DNA of 62,525 nucleotides from Actinomycetales bacterium JB111 (lineage in GTDB: Bacteria > Actinomycetota > Actinomycetes > Actinomycetales > Actinomycetaceae): positions 1 through 62,525 of the forward strand of contig FUHX01000081.1 of assembly GCA_900163555.1 (NCBI GenBank). The letters run 5' to 3'. This document shows, piece by piece, positions 1 through 8,802 of this stretch. The notes under the pieces were generated by a model, which was given only the letters and a program-made list of their open reading frames with translations, ran no database searches and had not been told where the DNA came from. The translations under genes and the position numbers were made by a program. The stretch's first letter is position 1. The number at the start of each line of letters is the position of its first letter.

Positions 1-52
1 GGGCAGACCTCGCGGTCTTCTGTGGGGAGGGTGCGGGCAGGTCAGGCGGGAA

Positions 53-70
53 CCATGACAGACGTCATGG
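53..70. promoter_or_regulatory. Inverted repeat upstream of ABC operon
   Basis: A perfect 7-base inverted repeat, CCATGAC (53-59) and GTCATGG (64-70) with a 4-base spacer, lies about 80 bases before the ABC ATPase start. It has the size of a dimeric repressor operator, but nothing in the window identifies its regulator. The rest of 1-148 shows no gene. Confidence 0.3.
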
Positions 71-148
71 GGCGGGCGTGAACGATCAACGCCGATCGAT
101 GTGCTCACGCACTGAGGGCGGCGCGGATCCGGCGGCATCGTTGATGCC

Positions 149-1096
149 ATGACGACAACGACCGCATCCACCGCCATCGAGACCCGCGGCCTCACCCGCA
201 CCTACGGCACCCGCGGCAGCTCCTTCACGGCCGTCAGGGGCATCGACCTCACGGTCGAGCACGGCGAGCTGTTCGCCCTGCTCGGCACGAACGGCGCCGG
301 CAAGACCTCCACCCTCGAGGTCCTCGAGGGGCTCGCCCGCCCGACCTCCGGGCACGTGGCCGTCCTCGGTGGGGACCCCGTCCGCGACCGGTCGCGCATC
401 CGCCCCCGCACGGGCGTCCTGCTCCAGCAGGGAGGGTTCGTCGCCGAGCTCACGGTCGCCGAGACCGCGCGCGCCTGGCACGGGACCCTCGAGAAGTCGA
501 TCGGCCCGGACGCCGCGCTCGCCGCGGTCGGCCTCGACCACCGCGCCTCGGTCCGGGTGCCGTCCCTGTCCGGCGGCGAGCGTCGCCGCCTCGACCTCGC
601 CCTGGCGATCATGGGCCGCCCCGAGCTGCTGTTCCTCGATGAGCCGACGACCGGGCTCGACCCGCAGTCCCGCCGCGTGCTGTGGGGGCTCGTGCGCGAG
701 ATGCTCGCCGAGGGCACCACGGTCGTCCTCACGACCCACTACCTCGAGGAGGCGCAGGAGCTCGCCGACCGCATCGCGATCATGCACGGGGGCGAGATCG
801 TCCGCGAGGGCACCCTCGCCGAGATCGTCGACGACGAGCCCGAGCGCATCTCCTTCACCACCGCGGGCACCGAGGATCTGCCCGTCCCCGGGCTTCCCCA
901 CCTCATCGCGCCGCCGGTGGCCGAGCGGGACCGGACGGTCCTGCAGACCGCGGACCTCCAGAGCACGCTGACCGCCCTCCTCACGACGGCGCGGGACCGG
1001 GGCATCTCGATCGACCAGCTCGAGGCGCGGCACGCCTCCCTCGAGCAGGTCTTCCTGCAGATCGCGGGGACCGACGCCTCCGCCCAGGCCGCCTGA
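149..1096 (+). CDS. ABC transporter ATP-binding protein (DrrA-like)
   Basis: A 315-residue ATPase that should power an ABC-2 type exporter of drugs, antibiotics or lipids at the cytoplasmic membrane. Visible motifs are Walker A GTNGAGKT (residues 46-53), the signature LSGGERRRL (about 140), Walker B LLFLDEPTT (about 160) and the H-loop in LTTHYLEEA. About 90 residues follow the nucleotide-binding domain, as in DrrA/CcmA-type subunits. The ATG at 149 gives the expected N-terminus; no strong Shine-Dalgarno is seen. The permease gene follows 32 bases later and a two-component system lies downstream, an arrangement common for drug- or envelope-stress-induced exporters. The substrate cannot be read from the sequence. 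Confidence 0.9.
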   Translation: MTTTTASTAIETRGLTRTYGTRGSSFTAVRGIDLTVEHGELFALLGTNGAGKTSTLEVLEGLARPTSGHVAVLGGDPVRDRSRIRPRTGVLLQQGGFVAELTVAETARAWHGTLEKSIGPDAALAAVGLDHRASVRVPSLSGGERRRLDLALAIMGRPELLFLDEPTTGLDPQSRRVLWGLVREMLAEGTTVVLTTHYLEEAQELADRIAIMHGGEIVREGTLAEIVDDEPERISFTTAGTEDLPVPGLPHLIAPPVAERDRTVLQTADLQSTLTALLTTARDRGISIDQLEARHASLEQVFLQIAGTDASAQAA

Positions 1097-1128
1097 ACGC
1101 CGTCGCACACGCACAAGGAGAGACAGAC

Positions 1129-1995
1129 ATGACGACCTTCGACCAGACCGCTCCCGCCACCACCGCGCCGGCCTCGCTTCCTCCGGCCGCGCAGCGCCGC
1201 TCGAGCGCGCCGCGCCGCATCTCGAGCCTCGCGCGCTCCGAGCTCACCGTCCTCGTCCGCAACTCGGTCGCCGCGTTCTACGCGGTCGCGATGGCGCCCC
1301 TCATGGTGCTGCTCATGACCACGCTGCCGTTCTGGGACGACATCGCGAACACCGCGGGCGCCGCGATGGCCGTGCGCGCGCTCGGCATGCTCGCCGTCTT
1401 CGGCGTCGTCATGGCCGTCTACTTCAACCTCACGAGCGCCGCCGTCGCCCGCCGCGAGAACCACGCGCTCAAGCAGCAGATGACCGGCTCGGCGCGCCCC
1501 TGGGAGATCCTCACCGCCCTGGCCGTCCCCAACACGGTGGTCTACCTGCTCCAGCTCGTCGTCGCGCTCGGGGTCATCGCCTGGCGCATGGGCATGCCGC
1601 CCATGACCAACCCGGTGGTCGCCCTCGTCGGCGCGCTGCTCGGTGCCGTCGTGTTCTCCCTGCTGGCCTACGCCACCTCCGCCCACACCCGCACCGCGGA
1701 GGCCGCCCAGCTGACGACCATGCCGATGATGCTCGTCGGACTCATGATCTCCGGCGCCTTCGTCCCCGCGAGCATCCTCCCGGACACCCTGCTCACGGTC
1801 ATGCAGTTCCTGCCCGTCATGCCGGTCAACGAGCTCGTGACCATCGGGCTCGGCGGCGTGACCATCACCGGCGAGGAGCTCACCCTCGTGGACACGTTCG
1901 TGCAGGCTGCCCGCCCCGTCGCCGTCCTCGTCGGCTGGACCGTCCTCGCCGGCATCTACGTCTCGAAGCGCATGCCGATCGAGCCGCGCCGCTGA
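1129..1995 (+). CDS. ABC-2 type transporter permease
   Basis: A 288-residue integral membrane protein with about six hydrophobic segments between residues 40 and 280 and a disordered Pro/Ala-rich N-terminus, the form of an ABC-2 (DrrB-like) permease. It follows the ATPase by 32 bases and has a clear GGAG Shine-Dalgarno (AAGGAGAG) before the ATG at 1129, so the two subunits are made together and form the exporter. The same frame is open much further upstream, but that stretch is antisense-like filler over the ATPase gene. A strong hairpin follows the stop. The substrate is unknown. Confidence 0.87.
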   Translation: MTTFDQTAPATTAPASLPPAAQRRSSAPRRISSLARSELTVLVRNSVAAFYAVAMAPLMVLLMTTLPFWDDIANTAGAAMAVRALGMLAVFGVVMAVYFNLTSAAVARRENHALKQQMTGSARPWEILTALAVPNTVVYLLQLVVALGVIAWRMGMPPMTNPVVALVGALLGAVVFSLLAYATSAHTRTAEAAQLTTMPMMLVGLMISGAFVPASILPDTLLTVMQFLPVMPVNELVTIGLGGVTITGEELTLVDTFVQAARPVAVLVGWTVLAGIYVSKRMPIEPRR

Positions 1996-2022
1996 TCCCG
2001 ACGCAGCGGCACGGTCGTGGCC

Positions 2023-2060
2023 GACGCCCCGCACCCGCCGCATGGCGGGGGCGGGGCGTC
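2023..2060 (+). terminator. Hairpin after ABC permease
   Basis: A 17-base arm at 2023-2039 pairs with 2044-2060 with one mismatch and a 4-base loop, starting 28 bases after the permease stop. There is no long T tract, as is usual for terminators in very GC-rich actinomycetes. It would separate the transporter from the two-component genes. Confidence 0.55.
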
Positions 2061-2075
2061 CCACCTGACACACTT

Positions 2076-2135
2076 GCCCGACACGGGTTGGCCCGACAGA
2101 CACCGGCCCGATACACACCGGCCCGACGACGACGG
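2076..2135. repeat. Short direct repeats before histidine kinase
   Basis: Related 14-16-base units beginning CCCGA and mostly ending ACCGG or ACGG follow each other at about 2077-2091, 2092-2106, 2107-2121 and 2122-2135. They sit between the transporter terminator and the kinase start at 2227 in a stretch without a gene. They could be regulator half-sites or a simple tandem expansion. Confidence 0.4.
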
Positions 2136-2226
2136 ACGCCCCTCACCGGGCACCGTCACCACGAGCGGGACGCACCACCGCGCGGGTCACCACCGCGCGA
2201 CCGACCGGAAGGACAGCCCCCGGGGC

Positions 2227-3492
2227 ATGAAGATCACCGAACGATGGCGCGCCTCCACGGAGCCCGGCCGCTTCGAGGCCTACACGTGGTGGTCGATCGT
2301 CATCCTGCTGTGGTTCGTCGCCCTGCTCCTCGTCTCCGCAGCGGGCTCGGCCGCGAACGGCGTCGACCAGCCGTTCGCCCCGCCGATCGTCGACGTCCGG
2401 GGCAGGACGGCCGTGGCGATCATGGCCGTGGTCGGGATCGCCCACTGCCTGGCGTGCCAGCTGGCGGCCCGGGACTCGCTCGACATCCGCCTCGCGCGCG
2501 GGACCGCACGCCGCTGGAGCACCCCCCTCCTCGCCGTCACCACGCTGCTCGCCGCAGCTGCGTGCGTGCTCATCCTGCCGACGACCACCGCCTTCCCCGC
2601 GGGCAGGGCACTCATGGTCGTCATCGTGGTCGCGGCGGCCCTGTCCACGCTGGGCGCCCGGTGGCCGGTCCGCCGGCTGTGGTGGGTGCTCCTGACGGCT
2701 GCCGTCGTCTGCCTCGCGGCCGACGTCGGGCTCCCCGGCATCGCGGGCGTGAACGCTGTCGCGCTCGTCATCCGCAACTTCATGCTGCTCGCGGGCCTCT
2801 GCTTCACCACGTGGGTGTCGTTCTGGACGGTCGTCGTCGTCCGGCGCCTCGAGCGCGCCCGCGACATCGAGGCGCGACTCGCGGTCGCGGAGGAACGTCT
2901 GCGCTTCTCCCGCGACCTGCACGACACGGTCGGGCGCTCCCTCTCGGCCATCGCCGTGAAGTCCGAGCTCGCGGCCGAGCTGGCCAACAGGGGCCGGCCG
3001 GAGGCCGCCGCCGAGATGGTCTCCGTGCGCGACCTCGCCCACGACGTCCTCGCCGAGGTCCGGTCCGTGGCGGCCGGCTACCGGCGCGTCTCGCTGGCGG
3101 AGGAGCTCGACGGCGCCCGCTCGCTGCTGCGGTCCACCGGCGCGGTGACGACCGTGGAGTCGCGGATCGACGTCGACGCCGTCGACGACACGGCGCAGGA
3201 GGCGCTCGCCTGGGCCGTCCGCGAGGGCGTGACGAACGTGGTGAGACACTCCGACGCCCGGAACGTCACCCTCAGCCTCGACCGGACCGGTCAGGACACG
3301 CGTCTGACGATCACCAACGACGCCGTCAACGCGTCCCCCGACGACGTGGCCTCCGACCCCGGGTCGGGGCTGGCGGGCCTGCGCGACCGCCTCCGCCACG
3401 TCGGCGGCACCCTTGCCACCGAGCGCGCACTCGACACATTCACCCTGCGGGTCACCGTGCCCGGGACGACCTCGGAGGTAGAAGGCGCATGA
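2227..3492 (+). CDS. DesK/LiaS-like sensor histidine kinase
   Basis: A 421-residue membrane sensor kinase. About six hydrophobic segments in the first 210 residues are followed by a coiled stretch and a HisKA_3 domain with the phosphoacceptor in SRDLHDTVG (His232). A HATPase domain follows, with N-box-like EGVTNVVRHS and the G-box in SGLAGLRDRL. The frame opens at 2017, but the ATG at 2227 has a Shine-Dalgarno (GGAAGGA, 2207-2213) and gives a normal start. The response-regulator start overlaps the stop by ATGA. Kinases of this class near DrrAB-like transporters commonly sense membrane or cell-wall stress; the signal here is not known. Confidence 0.88.
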   Translation: MKITERWRASTEPGRFEAYTWWSIVILLWFVALLLVSAAGSAANGVDQPFAPPIVDVRGRTAVAIMAVVGIAHCLACQLAARDSLDIRLARGTARRWSTPLLAVTTLLAAAACVLILPTTTAFPAGRALMVVIVVAAALSTLGARWPVRRLWWVLLTAAVVCLAADVGLPGIAGVNAVALVIRNFMLLAGLCFTTWVSFWTVVVVRRLERARDIEARLAVAEERLRFSRDLHDTVGRSLSAIAVKSELAAELANRGRPEAAAEMVSVRDLAHDVLAEVRSVAAGYRRVSLAEELDGARSLLRSTGAVTTVESRIDVDAVDDTAQEALAWAVREGVTNVVRHSDARNVTLSLDRTGQDTRLTITNDAVNASPDDVASDPGSGLAGLRDRLRHVGGTLATERALDTFTLRVTVPGTTSEVEGA

Positions 3493-4094
3493 TCACGATC
3501 CTGCTCGCGGACGACGAGACCCTCATCCGGGACGCGATCGTCTCCCTGCTGCGGCTCGAGGAGGACATCGACGTCGTCGCGGTCGCTGCGTCCGGCACCG
3601 AGGCCGTCGACGCCGCCCGCAAGTACCGTCCCGACGTCGCCGTCCTCGACCTGCAGATGCCCGGGCTGGACGGCATCGAAGCGGCCGAGAGGATCACCTC
3701 GGACAACCCCGACTGCCGGGCGATCATCGTCACGAGCCACGGCCGGCCGGGCTACCTCAAGCGGGCGCTCGCGACCGGGGTGGCGGGCTTCCTGCCGAAG
3801 ACCGTGTCGTCCACGGTGCTCAGCGACGTCGTCCGCCAGGTGCACGCCGGCGGCCGGTACGTGGATCCCCAGCTCGCCGCCGAGGCCATCGGCGCGGGGG
3901 ACTCGCCCCTGACACCGCGCGAGGCGGACGTCCTCGAGCTGGCCGAGCAGGGCGCGCCGATCGAGGAGATCGCCCAGCGCGCGCACCTCTCGCCCGGCAC
4001 CGTGCGGAACTACCTGTCCTCGGCCACGTCCAAGCTCGGCGCGTCGAACCGGCACGAGGCCGCCCACCGCGCGCGAGAGCACGGGTGGATCTGA
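3489..4094 (+). CDS. NarL/LuxR-family response regulator
   Basis: A 201-residue regulator, partner of the kinase immediately before it (ATGA overlap). The receiver domain has the acidic pair in LLADDE, the phosphorylatable Asp54 in VLDLQMPG and the Lys of FLPKT. The C-terminal LuxR-type helix-turn-helix starts with LTPREADVLEL and includes SPGTVRNYLSSATSKLG. It probably controls the neighbouring ABC transporter and perhaps its own operon. The direct repeats at 2076-2135 or the inverted repeat at 53-70 are possible targets, which is inference only. Confidence 0.9.
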   Translation: MITILLADDETLIRDAIVSLLRLEEDIDVVAVAASGTEAVDAARKYRPDVAVLDLQMPGLDGIEAAERITSDNPDCRAIIVTSHGRPGYLKRALATGVAGFLPKTVSSTVLSDVVRQVHAGGRYVDPQLAAEAIGAGDSPLTPREADVLELAEQGAPIEEIAQRAHLSPGTVRNYLSSATSKLGASNRHEAAHRAREHGWI

Positions 4095-4867
4095 TGGGGG
4101 GCGCGGACAAGCGGCCGATCCCGCCCGTGATGGTCGGCGCCGCGGCGGTCGTCGTCCCTGCGATGCTGCTTGCCATCGGCCGACGATGGACCGGCGGCCA
4201 CCACGTGCCGAGGTCCGGCGGCCTGGTCGTGGCCTCGAACCACGTCTCCAACCTCGACCCGGTGCTCGTCGGGGAGTTCCTGCTCGCGCACGGCGCCCCG
4301 CCCCGCAACCTGGCGAAGGCGGAGCTGTTCGGCAACCGGGTCGTCGGCGGCCTGCTCCGGGCGGCCGGTCAGGTCGCCGTCGACCGGGACTCGAGCAGTG
4401 CGGCCCACGCGCTCGACGACGCCCGTGAGGCGCTGCGCGACGGCGGCTGCGTCGTCGTCTTCCCGGAGGGGACCTTCACACGAGACCCCGCGCTGTGGCC
4501 GATGACGGCCCGCACGGGTGCCGTCCGGCTCGCCCTCGAGGAGGGCGTGCCGCTGCTGCCCGTCGTCACGTGGGGTGGTCAGAAGGTCATGCCGCCGTTC
4601 ACCTCGAAGTTCCGGCCGCTGCCGAGGACGAAGGCGGACGTGGTGGCGGGGCTGCCGATGGGACGGGACGAGCTCCTCGGGGGCGATCCCGCGGGCACAT
4701 CAGGTGCCGGAGCGCCGGACGGCGCCGCGGATCTCGTGCGGGCCACCGACCGGCTCATGGACCGCCTGACGGCGATGCTCGCGGCCGTGCGTGGTGAGCG
4801 TCCCCCGGCGAGGCGGTGGGACACCCGGATCGACGGGGACCCTAACCCGCGACCTCGACGTCGATGA
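4094..4867 (+). CDS. PlsC-like 1-acyl-glycerol-3-phosphate acyltransferase
   Basis: A 257-residue lysophospholipid acyltransferase family member, which transfers acyl chains to lysophosphatidate or a related acceptor at the membrane. The family's motif I is seen as NHVSNLD (His and Asp of HX4D) and motif III as FPEGTFTRD; an N-terminal hydrophobic segment (residues 9-25) would anchor it. The ATG at 4094 overlaps the regulator stop as TGATG, implying translational coupling. A GTG three codons earlier is the alternative start. Its 3' end overlaps the converging lipoprotein gene by 26 bases. The physiological acceptor is uncertain. Confidence 0.85.
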   Translation: MGGADKRPIPPVMVGAAAVVVPAMLLAIGRRWTGGHHVPRSGGLVVASNHVSNLDPVLVGEFLLAHGAPPRNLAKAELFGNRVVGGLLRAAGQVAVDRDSSSAAHALDDAREALRDGGCVVVFPEGTFTRDPALWPMTARTGAVRLALEEGVPLLPVVTWGGQKVMPPFTSKFRPLPRTKADVVAGLPMGRDELLGGDPAGTSGAGAPDGAADLVRATDRLMDRLTAMLAAVRGERPPARRWDTRIDGDPNPRPRRR

Positions 4868-5591
4868 CGAACCGCAGCGGGTCGCCGAGGGTGAAGACGC
4901 GGTAGGACCGGGCGGAGTCGACGCCCACGACCACCTGGATCATGCCCTCGAACGGCGCGGACACGTAGATCTCGTCGACGCCGCCGCCGTCGAAGTTGGT
5001 GACTCCCTGGTGGAACGGCTCGCCCTCGACCGGCATGCGGAACCCGGTGACCGACAGGTGGAGGAACGCGTTGCCCTCGATGTCGATGGGGGCGCCGGAC
5101 CCGTCCTCGAGAGGATCGGTCACGTACGACGCGGTCCAGCCGGGGGAGGTGTCCTCGCCCTCGAGGTCGAGGACCACGCGGTCGTAGTACTCGTGGACGC
5201 CGGTCCGCACGCGGATCGTGTTGAGGTCCCCGCCCGCGGCGGCCCCGACCTGCGTGTCCGTGCTGTCGGGCGACATCCACTCGGCGTCGTTCCCGCCGGG
5301 CTCGGCCGTGTCCTCGGGTGCGGACCCGGTGGTCCCCGACTCGTCCGGGACCGACTCCTCGGCGGAGTCGTCCGTCCCGGAGCCCGCGGAGTCGACCTCG
5401 TCCTGCGGGTCCTGTTCGGTGAGGGTCTCGGTCGACGGGGCCTCTGTTGACTCCTGCTCGGTGGTCTCGGTGGAACCTCGGGTGGTTCCGCCGTCGGTCG
5501 TCGGATCGTCGCTGTCGGTGCAGGCGGTGAGCGACACCGCCATCAGGCCGACTGCGGCGGCCGCGGCTGCGGCCGCTCGACGAACACGCAC
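4842..5591 (-). CDS. AMIN-like domain lipoprotein
   Basis: A 249-residue secreted lipoprotein. An Arg-rich start and poly-Ala signal peptide end in the lipobox LTAC (Cys24). About 90 residues rich in Ser, Thr, Asp and Glu form a linker, followed by a C-terminal beta-rich domain (from about residue 125) resembling the AMIN-like domains of actinobacterial lipoproteins. The frame is open to 5663, but the GTG at 5591 lies about five bases after GAGAAGGAG and gives a proper signal peptide. AMIN domains bind cell-wall polymers, so an envelope role is likely; no enzyme motif is seen. Confidence 0.8.
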   Translation of the reverse strand: MRVRRAAAAAAAAVGLMAVSLTACTDSDDPTTDGGTTRGSTETTEQESTEAPSTETLTEQDPQDEVDSAGSGTDDSAEESVPDESGTTGSAPEDTAEPGGNDAEWMSPDSTDTQVGAAAGGDLNTIRVRTGVHEYYDRVVLDLEGEDTSPGWTASYVTDPLEDGSGAPIDIEGNAFLHLSVTGFRMPVEGEPFHQGVTNFDGGGVDEIYVSAPFEGMIQVVVGVDSARSYRVFTLGDPLRFVIDVEVAG

Positions 5592-5732
5592 ACGGACTCC
5601 TTCTCGATAGGGGTGGGGGCGGAATCGGACCGCCCCGGATCTCCACCGACGATCCTGCCCCACGGACGGCGCCGGACCGTCACGGTGTGGTCACGAGCAA
5701 GCGACGATCCGGCGGCCATTAGGCTTCGGGTG

Positions 5733-6863
5733 ATGAGTATCGAGACCTCTGCCACTGAACGACGGATCCGAGTCGCGCTGGTGTTCGGCGGACGCAGCGG
5801 CGAGCACGAAGTCAGCTGCGCGACCGCCGCCGGCGTCATGTCGGCGCTCGACCCTGAGCGGTACGAAGTGGTGCCCGTCGGGATCACCAAGGACGGACGG
5901 TGGGTCGAGGGCCCGTCGGACCCCGACACGCTCGCGCTCTCGCAGCGCGCCACGATCACCGACGGCGCGGACGTCCTGCTGCGCCTGGACGCCTCGCGCG
6001 AGCTCGTCGTCGACGACGTCGCGGGGGGCGTCGGGGGTGCGGCACGCACCCTGGCGAGCGTCGACGTCGTGCTGCCGCTCCTGCACGGGCCGTTCGGCGA
6101 GGACGGGACGATCCAGGGCCTGCTCGAGCTCGCCGACATCCCGTACGTGGGCTCCGGCGTGCTGGCCTCCGCGGCCGGGATGGACAAGATCGCGATGAAG
6201 ATCCTCCTGGCCGCCGCCGGCCTGCCCGTGGGGCCGTACGTGGCCGTCCCGCCGCGGCGCTGGGCGACGGACCCGGACGGCGTCCGGACGGCGGTCGAGG
6301 CGCTCGGCCTCCCGCTGTTCGTCAAGCCTGCGCGCGCCGGCTCGTCCGTCGGCATCACGCGGGTGACCGACCTCGACGACCTGGACGCCGCCATCGAGGA
6401 GGCGCGCCGGCACGACCCGCGCATCCTCATCGAGGCGGGACTGCCCGGCCGGGAGATCGAGTGCGGGGTGCTGTCCGGTCATGGCTCGGACGCGCCCCGG
6501 GCGTCGATGCTCGGGGAGGTCGTGCTCGGCGACGCGCCTGCCGGCTTCTACGACTACGAGGCCAAGTACGTCGACACGGACGGGCTCGAGATGGCCGTCC
6601 CCGCCCCGCTGCCCGACGAGGTGGCCGAGGCCGTGCGGGCGATGGCGGTCGAGGCGTTCGAGGCGATCGGTTGTGAGGGGCTCGCGCGCGTGGACTTCTT
6701 CGTCGACGGCACGAGCATCGTCGTCAACGAGATCAACACGATGCCCGGGTTCACCCCGTTCTCGATGTTCCCGGTCATGTGGGCGGCCACGGGGATCGAG
6801 TACCCGGCCCTCGTGGACGAGCTCATCGCCCTGGCGCTCGAGCGGCCGACCGGCCTGCGGTAG
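5733..6863 (+). CDS. ddl: D-alanine--D-alanine ligase
   Basis: A 376-residue ATP-grasp ligase that joins two D-alanines for peptidoglycan precursor synthesis. Visible family motifs are FGGRSGEHEVSC at the N-terminus, LLHGPFGEDGTIQG, PYVGSGVLASA, KPARAGSSVGI and the Mg-binding end NEINTMPGFTPFSMFP. Length is normal. The ATG at 5733 is preceded by TAGGCT (5720-5725) with a 7-base gap and no Shine-Dalgarno, suggesting a leaderless mRNA; an in-frame GTG lies one codon upstream. In many actinobacteria ddl is close to DUF3515 and thiL; here a MarR-MFS pair separates them. Confidence 0.95.
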   Translation: MSIETSATERRIRVALVFGGRSGEHEVSCATAAGVMSALDPERYEVVPVGITKDGRWVEGPSDPDTLALSQRATITDGADVLLRLDASRELVVDDVAGGVGGAARTLASVDVVLPLLHGPFGEDGTIQGLLELADIPYVGSGVLASAAGMDKIAMKILLAAAGLPVGPYVAVPPRRWATDPDGVRTAVEALGLPLFVKPARAGSSVGITRVTDLDDLDAAIEEARRHDPRILIEAGLPGREIECGVLSGHGSDAPRASMLGEVVLGDAPAGFYDYEAKYVDTDGLEMAVPAPLPDEVAEAVRAMAVEAFEAIGCEGLARVDFFVDGTSIVVNEINTMPGFTPFSMFPVMWAATGIEYPALVDELIALALERPTGLR

Positions 6864-6973
6864 GGCGTCGGCGCGTGGGGCGGGGCGTCGGTCGGACGTC
6901 CCCGCGGAGCGCCGGCGCCTCGGTCCCCGACGTCCCTGCTGGTCGACGCTCCTCCCGCTCGGCGCGCCGTCGT

Positions 6974-8170
6974 TCAGACCGTGACGGCGTGCTCCGACTC
7001 GGCCCGCTCGATCAGTCGGTGACCGCTGGCGAGCACGGGGATGGCCAGGGCGAAGGCGATCGCGCCGAGCCCGAAGGCCCACCCCTCGCCGAACCGGTCG
7101 CCGATCCGTCCCGCGACGAAGGGTGCGAGCCCGCCGCCGAGGAAACGGACGAAGCCGTAGGCGGACGAGGCGACCGGGCGGGGGACCGGCGCAACGAGCA
7201 TGACCGCCTGCGTGGTCAGCGTGTTGTTGATACCGATGCACGCGCCCGAGAGGACGACCGCCGTCATGACGATCTGCGGCGTGCCGACGCCGAACGCGAT
7301 CACGCACATGAGGACCGCGAGCGCGGCGAGGTTCGCGTACAGCACGGCGGCGGTGCCGAACCGGGCCTGCAGCCGAGGCGCGAGGAAGACGGCGAAGACC
7401 GCTACGAGGATTCCCCAGCCGAAGAAGACGAACCCGAGTCCCAGCGCGCCGAGCTCCATCGGGTACGGCGCGTAGCCGAGCATCGTGAAGAAGCCCCAGT
7501 TGTACAGGAGGGCGACGACGGCCATCGTCAGCAGCCCCCGGTGCCTGAGGGCGACGAGCGGGGCGCTCAGCGAGACCGGTTCGGCGGGCCGCGGCATCTT
7601 CGGGATGAACAGCAGGGTGGCGACGAGGGCGATGGCCATGAGCGCGGCGACGCCGAAGAACGGGCCGCGCCAGCTGATGTTCCCGAGGAGGCCGCCGATG
7701 AGCGGGCCCGCCGCGATGCCGAGGCCGAGGGCGGCCTCGTACAGGATGATCGCCCCCGCGAACCCGCCCGACGCCGACGCGACGATCACGGCCAGCGACG
7801 TCGCGATGAACATGGCGTTGCCGAGGCCCCAGCCCCCGCGGAAGCCGATGATCTGCTCGATCCCCTCGGACCCGCCCGCCAGGGCCGCGAACACGACGAT
7901 GAGCCCCAGGCCGATCACGAGGGTCCACTTCGCCCCGATCCGGCTCGAGACCCACCCGACCCCGAGCATCGCGACCGAGGTGACGAGCAGGTAGCTCGTG
8001 AACAGCAGCGAGACCTGGGTCCTCGAGGCGTCGAGGCCCGCGGAGATCGCCGGGAGGATCGGGTCCACGAGCCCGATGCCCATGAAGGAGATGACGCAGG
8101 CGAAGGCGACGGCCCACACCGCCCTCGGCTGCTTGAGGAGGCTCTGACTCTGACCCGGATGGGTGTTCAC
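6974..8170 (-). CDS. MFS efflux transporter
   Basis: A 398-residue major facilitator with about 12 membrane segments. The N-terminal half shows GLVDPILPAIS in TM1 and the motif A-like loop GWVSSRIGAKW, placing it with proton-driven drug efflux pumps. The start is a GTG at 8170, preceded by a purine-rich Shine-Dalgarno-like GAGAAAGAAG. It is the second gene after marR on the same strand (123 bases apart), so it is the likely target of that repressor and of the operator at 8759-8781. The exported compound is unknown. Confidence 0.88.
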   Translation of the reverse strand: MNTHPGQSQSLLKQPRAVWAVAFACVISFMGIGLVDPILPAISAGLDASRTQVSLLFTSYLLVTSVAMLGVGWVSSRIGAKWTLVIGLGLIVVFAALAGGSEGIEQIIGFRGGWGLGNAMFIATSLAVIVASASGGFAGAIILYEAALGLGIAAGPLIGGLLGNISWRGPFFGVAALMAIALVATLLFIPKMPRPAEPVSLSAPLVALRHRGLLTMAVVALLYNWGFFTMLGYAPYPMELGALGLGFVFFGWGILVAVFAVFLAPRLQARFGTAAVLYANLAALAVLMCVIAFGVGTPQIVMTAVVLSGACIGINNTLTTQAVMLVAPVPRPVASSAYGFVRFLGGGLAPFVAGRIGDRFGEGWAFGLGAIAFALAIPVLASGHRLIERAESEHAVTV

Positions 8171-8230
8171 TCGCGGTGCTTCTTTCTCCGAGGAGGGGGT
8201 GGGTGTGTCTTCGAGGGGCGATGGGTGCGT

Positions 8231-8290
8231 GACCGGTCGACCACGTGCGCGACCGGTCGGCTACGGGCCGGGTCGGATGCCGGACCGGTC
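8231..8290. repeat. Three GACCGGTC repeats after marR
   Basis: The 8-base palindrome GACCGGTC occurs at 8231-8238, 8251-8258 and 8283-8290. Read on the minus strand, the MarR stop context CGGTAGCTGACCGGTC is echoed as CCGTAGCCGACCGGTC 32 bases further on, then as a shorter copy. It fits the pattern of imperfect duplication around stop codons seen elsewhere in the window. Confidence 0.5.
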
Positions 8291-8292
8291 AG

Positions 8293-8748
8293 CTACCGGC
8301 CCGGCCGGTCGGTGCGGTCGACGAGTCGCTCGAGGGCGCCGATCGCGTCCGAGATGGTGGCGCGGTCGTCCGGGCTGAGGTCGGCCAGCGCGGCCTGCAC
8401 CTGGGCGGACCTGGCCGCCCGTCGCTCGTTCAGAGCGTCCCGGCCGGCATCGGCGAGGTCGACCAGGACGACGCGGCGGTCGGTGGTGGACTGCTCGCGC
8501 GTGACGAGTCCGTCGTTCTCGGCCCTGCCCACGAGCTGCGTCATGGACGGCTGCGAGATCCCCTCGGCCCGCGAGAGCTCCGTGACCGGGCTGGGTCCGT
8601 CGGAGTCCAGTCGTGCCAGCAGCGCGACCATCGAGGGCGAGATCGACGACGAGGGAAGGTTCGCGCGCAGGGAGTGGGCGAGCCGCTCGAGGAAGTGCGA
8701 CAGCCGGTCGGCCGTCGCCTGGTCCGGGGGAACGTGAGGGGTGGGCAC
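8293..8748 (-). CDS. MarR-family repressor
   Basis: A 151-residue winged-helix regulator. The DNA-binding region is seen as SPVTELSRAEGISQPSMTQL followed by the wing DGLVTREQSTTDRRVV with the Asp-Arg-Arg of the family. N- and C-terminal helices would form the dimer interface. The GTG at 8748 is used as start; it lies just inside a strong palindrome (8759-8781). It leads the MFS gene on the same strand. Inferred role: ligand-relieved repression of itself and of the efflux pump. Confidence 0.9.
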   Translation of the reverse strand: MPTPHVPPDQATADRLSHFLERLAHSLRANLPSSSISPSMVALLARLDSDGPSPVTELSRAEGISQPSMTQLVGRAENDGLVTREQSTTDRRVVLVDLADAGRDALNERRAARSAQVQAALADLSPDDRATISDAIGALERLVDRTDRPGR

Positions 8749-8758
8749 GTCGCAACAG

Positions 8759-8781
8759 AATACATAGGGTGCCTATGTGTT
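8759..8781 (-). promoter_or_regulatory. MarR operator
   Basis: Perfect arms ACATAGG (8762-8768) and CCTATGT (8772-8778) flank a 3-base spacer. Two more matched pairs lie outside one mismatch, giving 10-base arms in all. The site is 11 bases upstream of the marR start and AT-richer than its surroundings, as expected for an autoregulatory MarR operator over the promoter. Confidence 0.7.
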
Positions 8782-8802
8782 ACCTCGCGGGTCGGATCGT
8801 GG

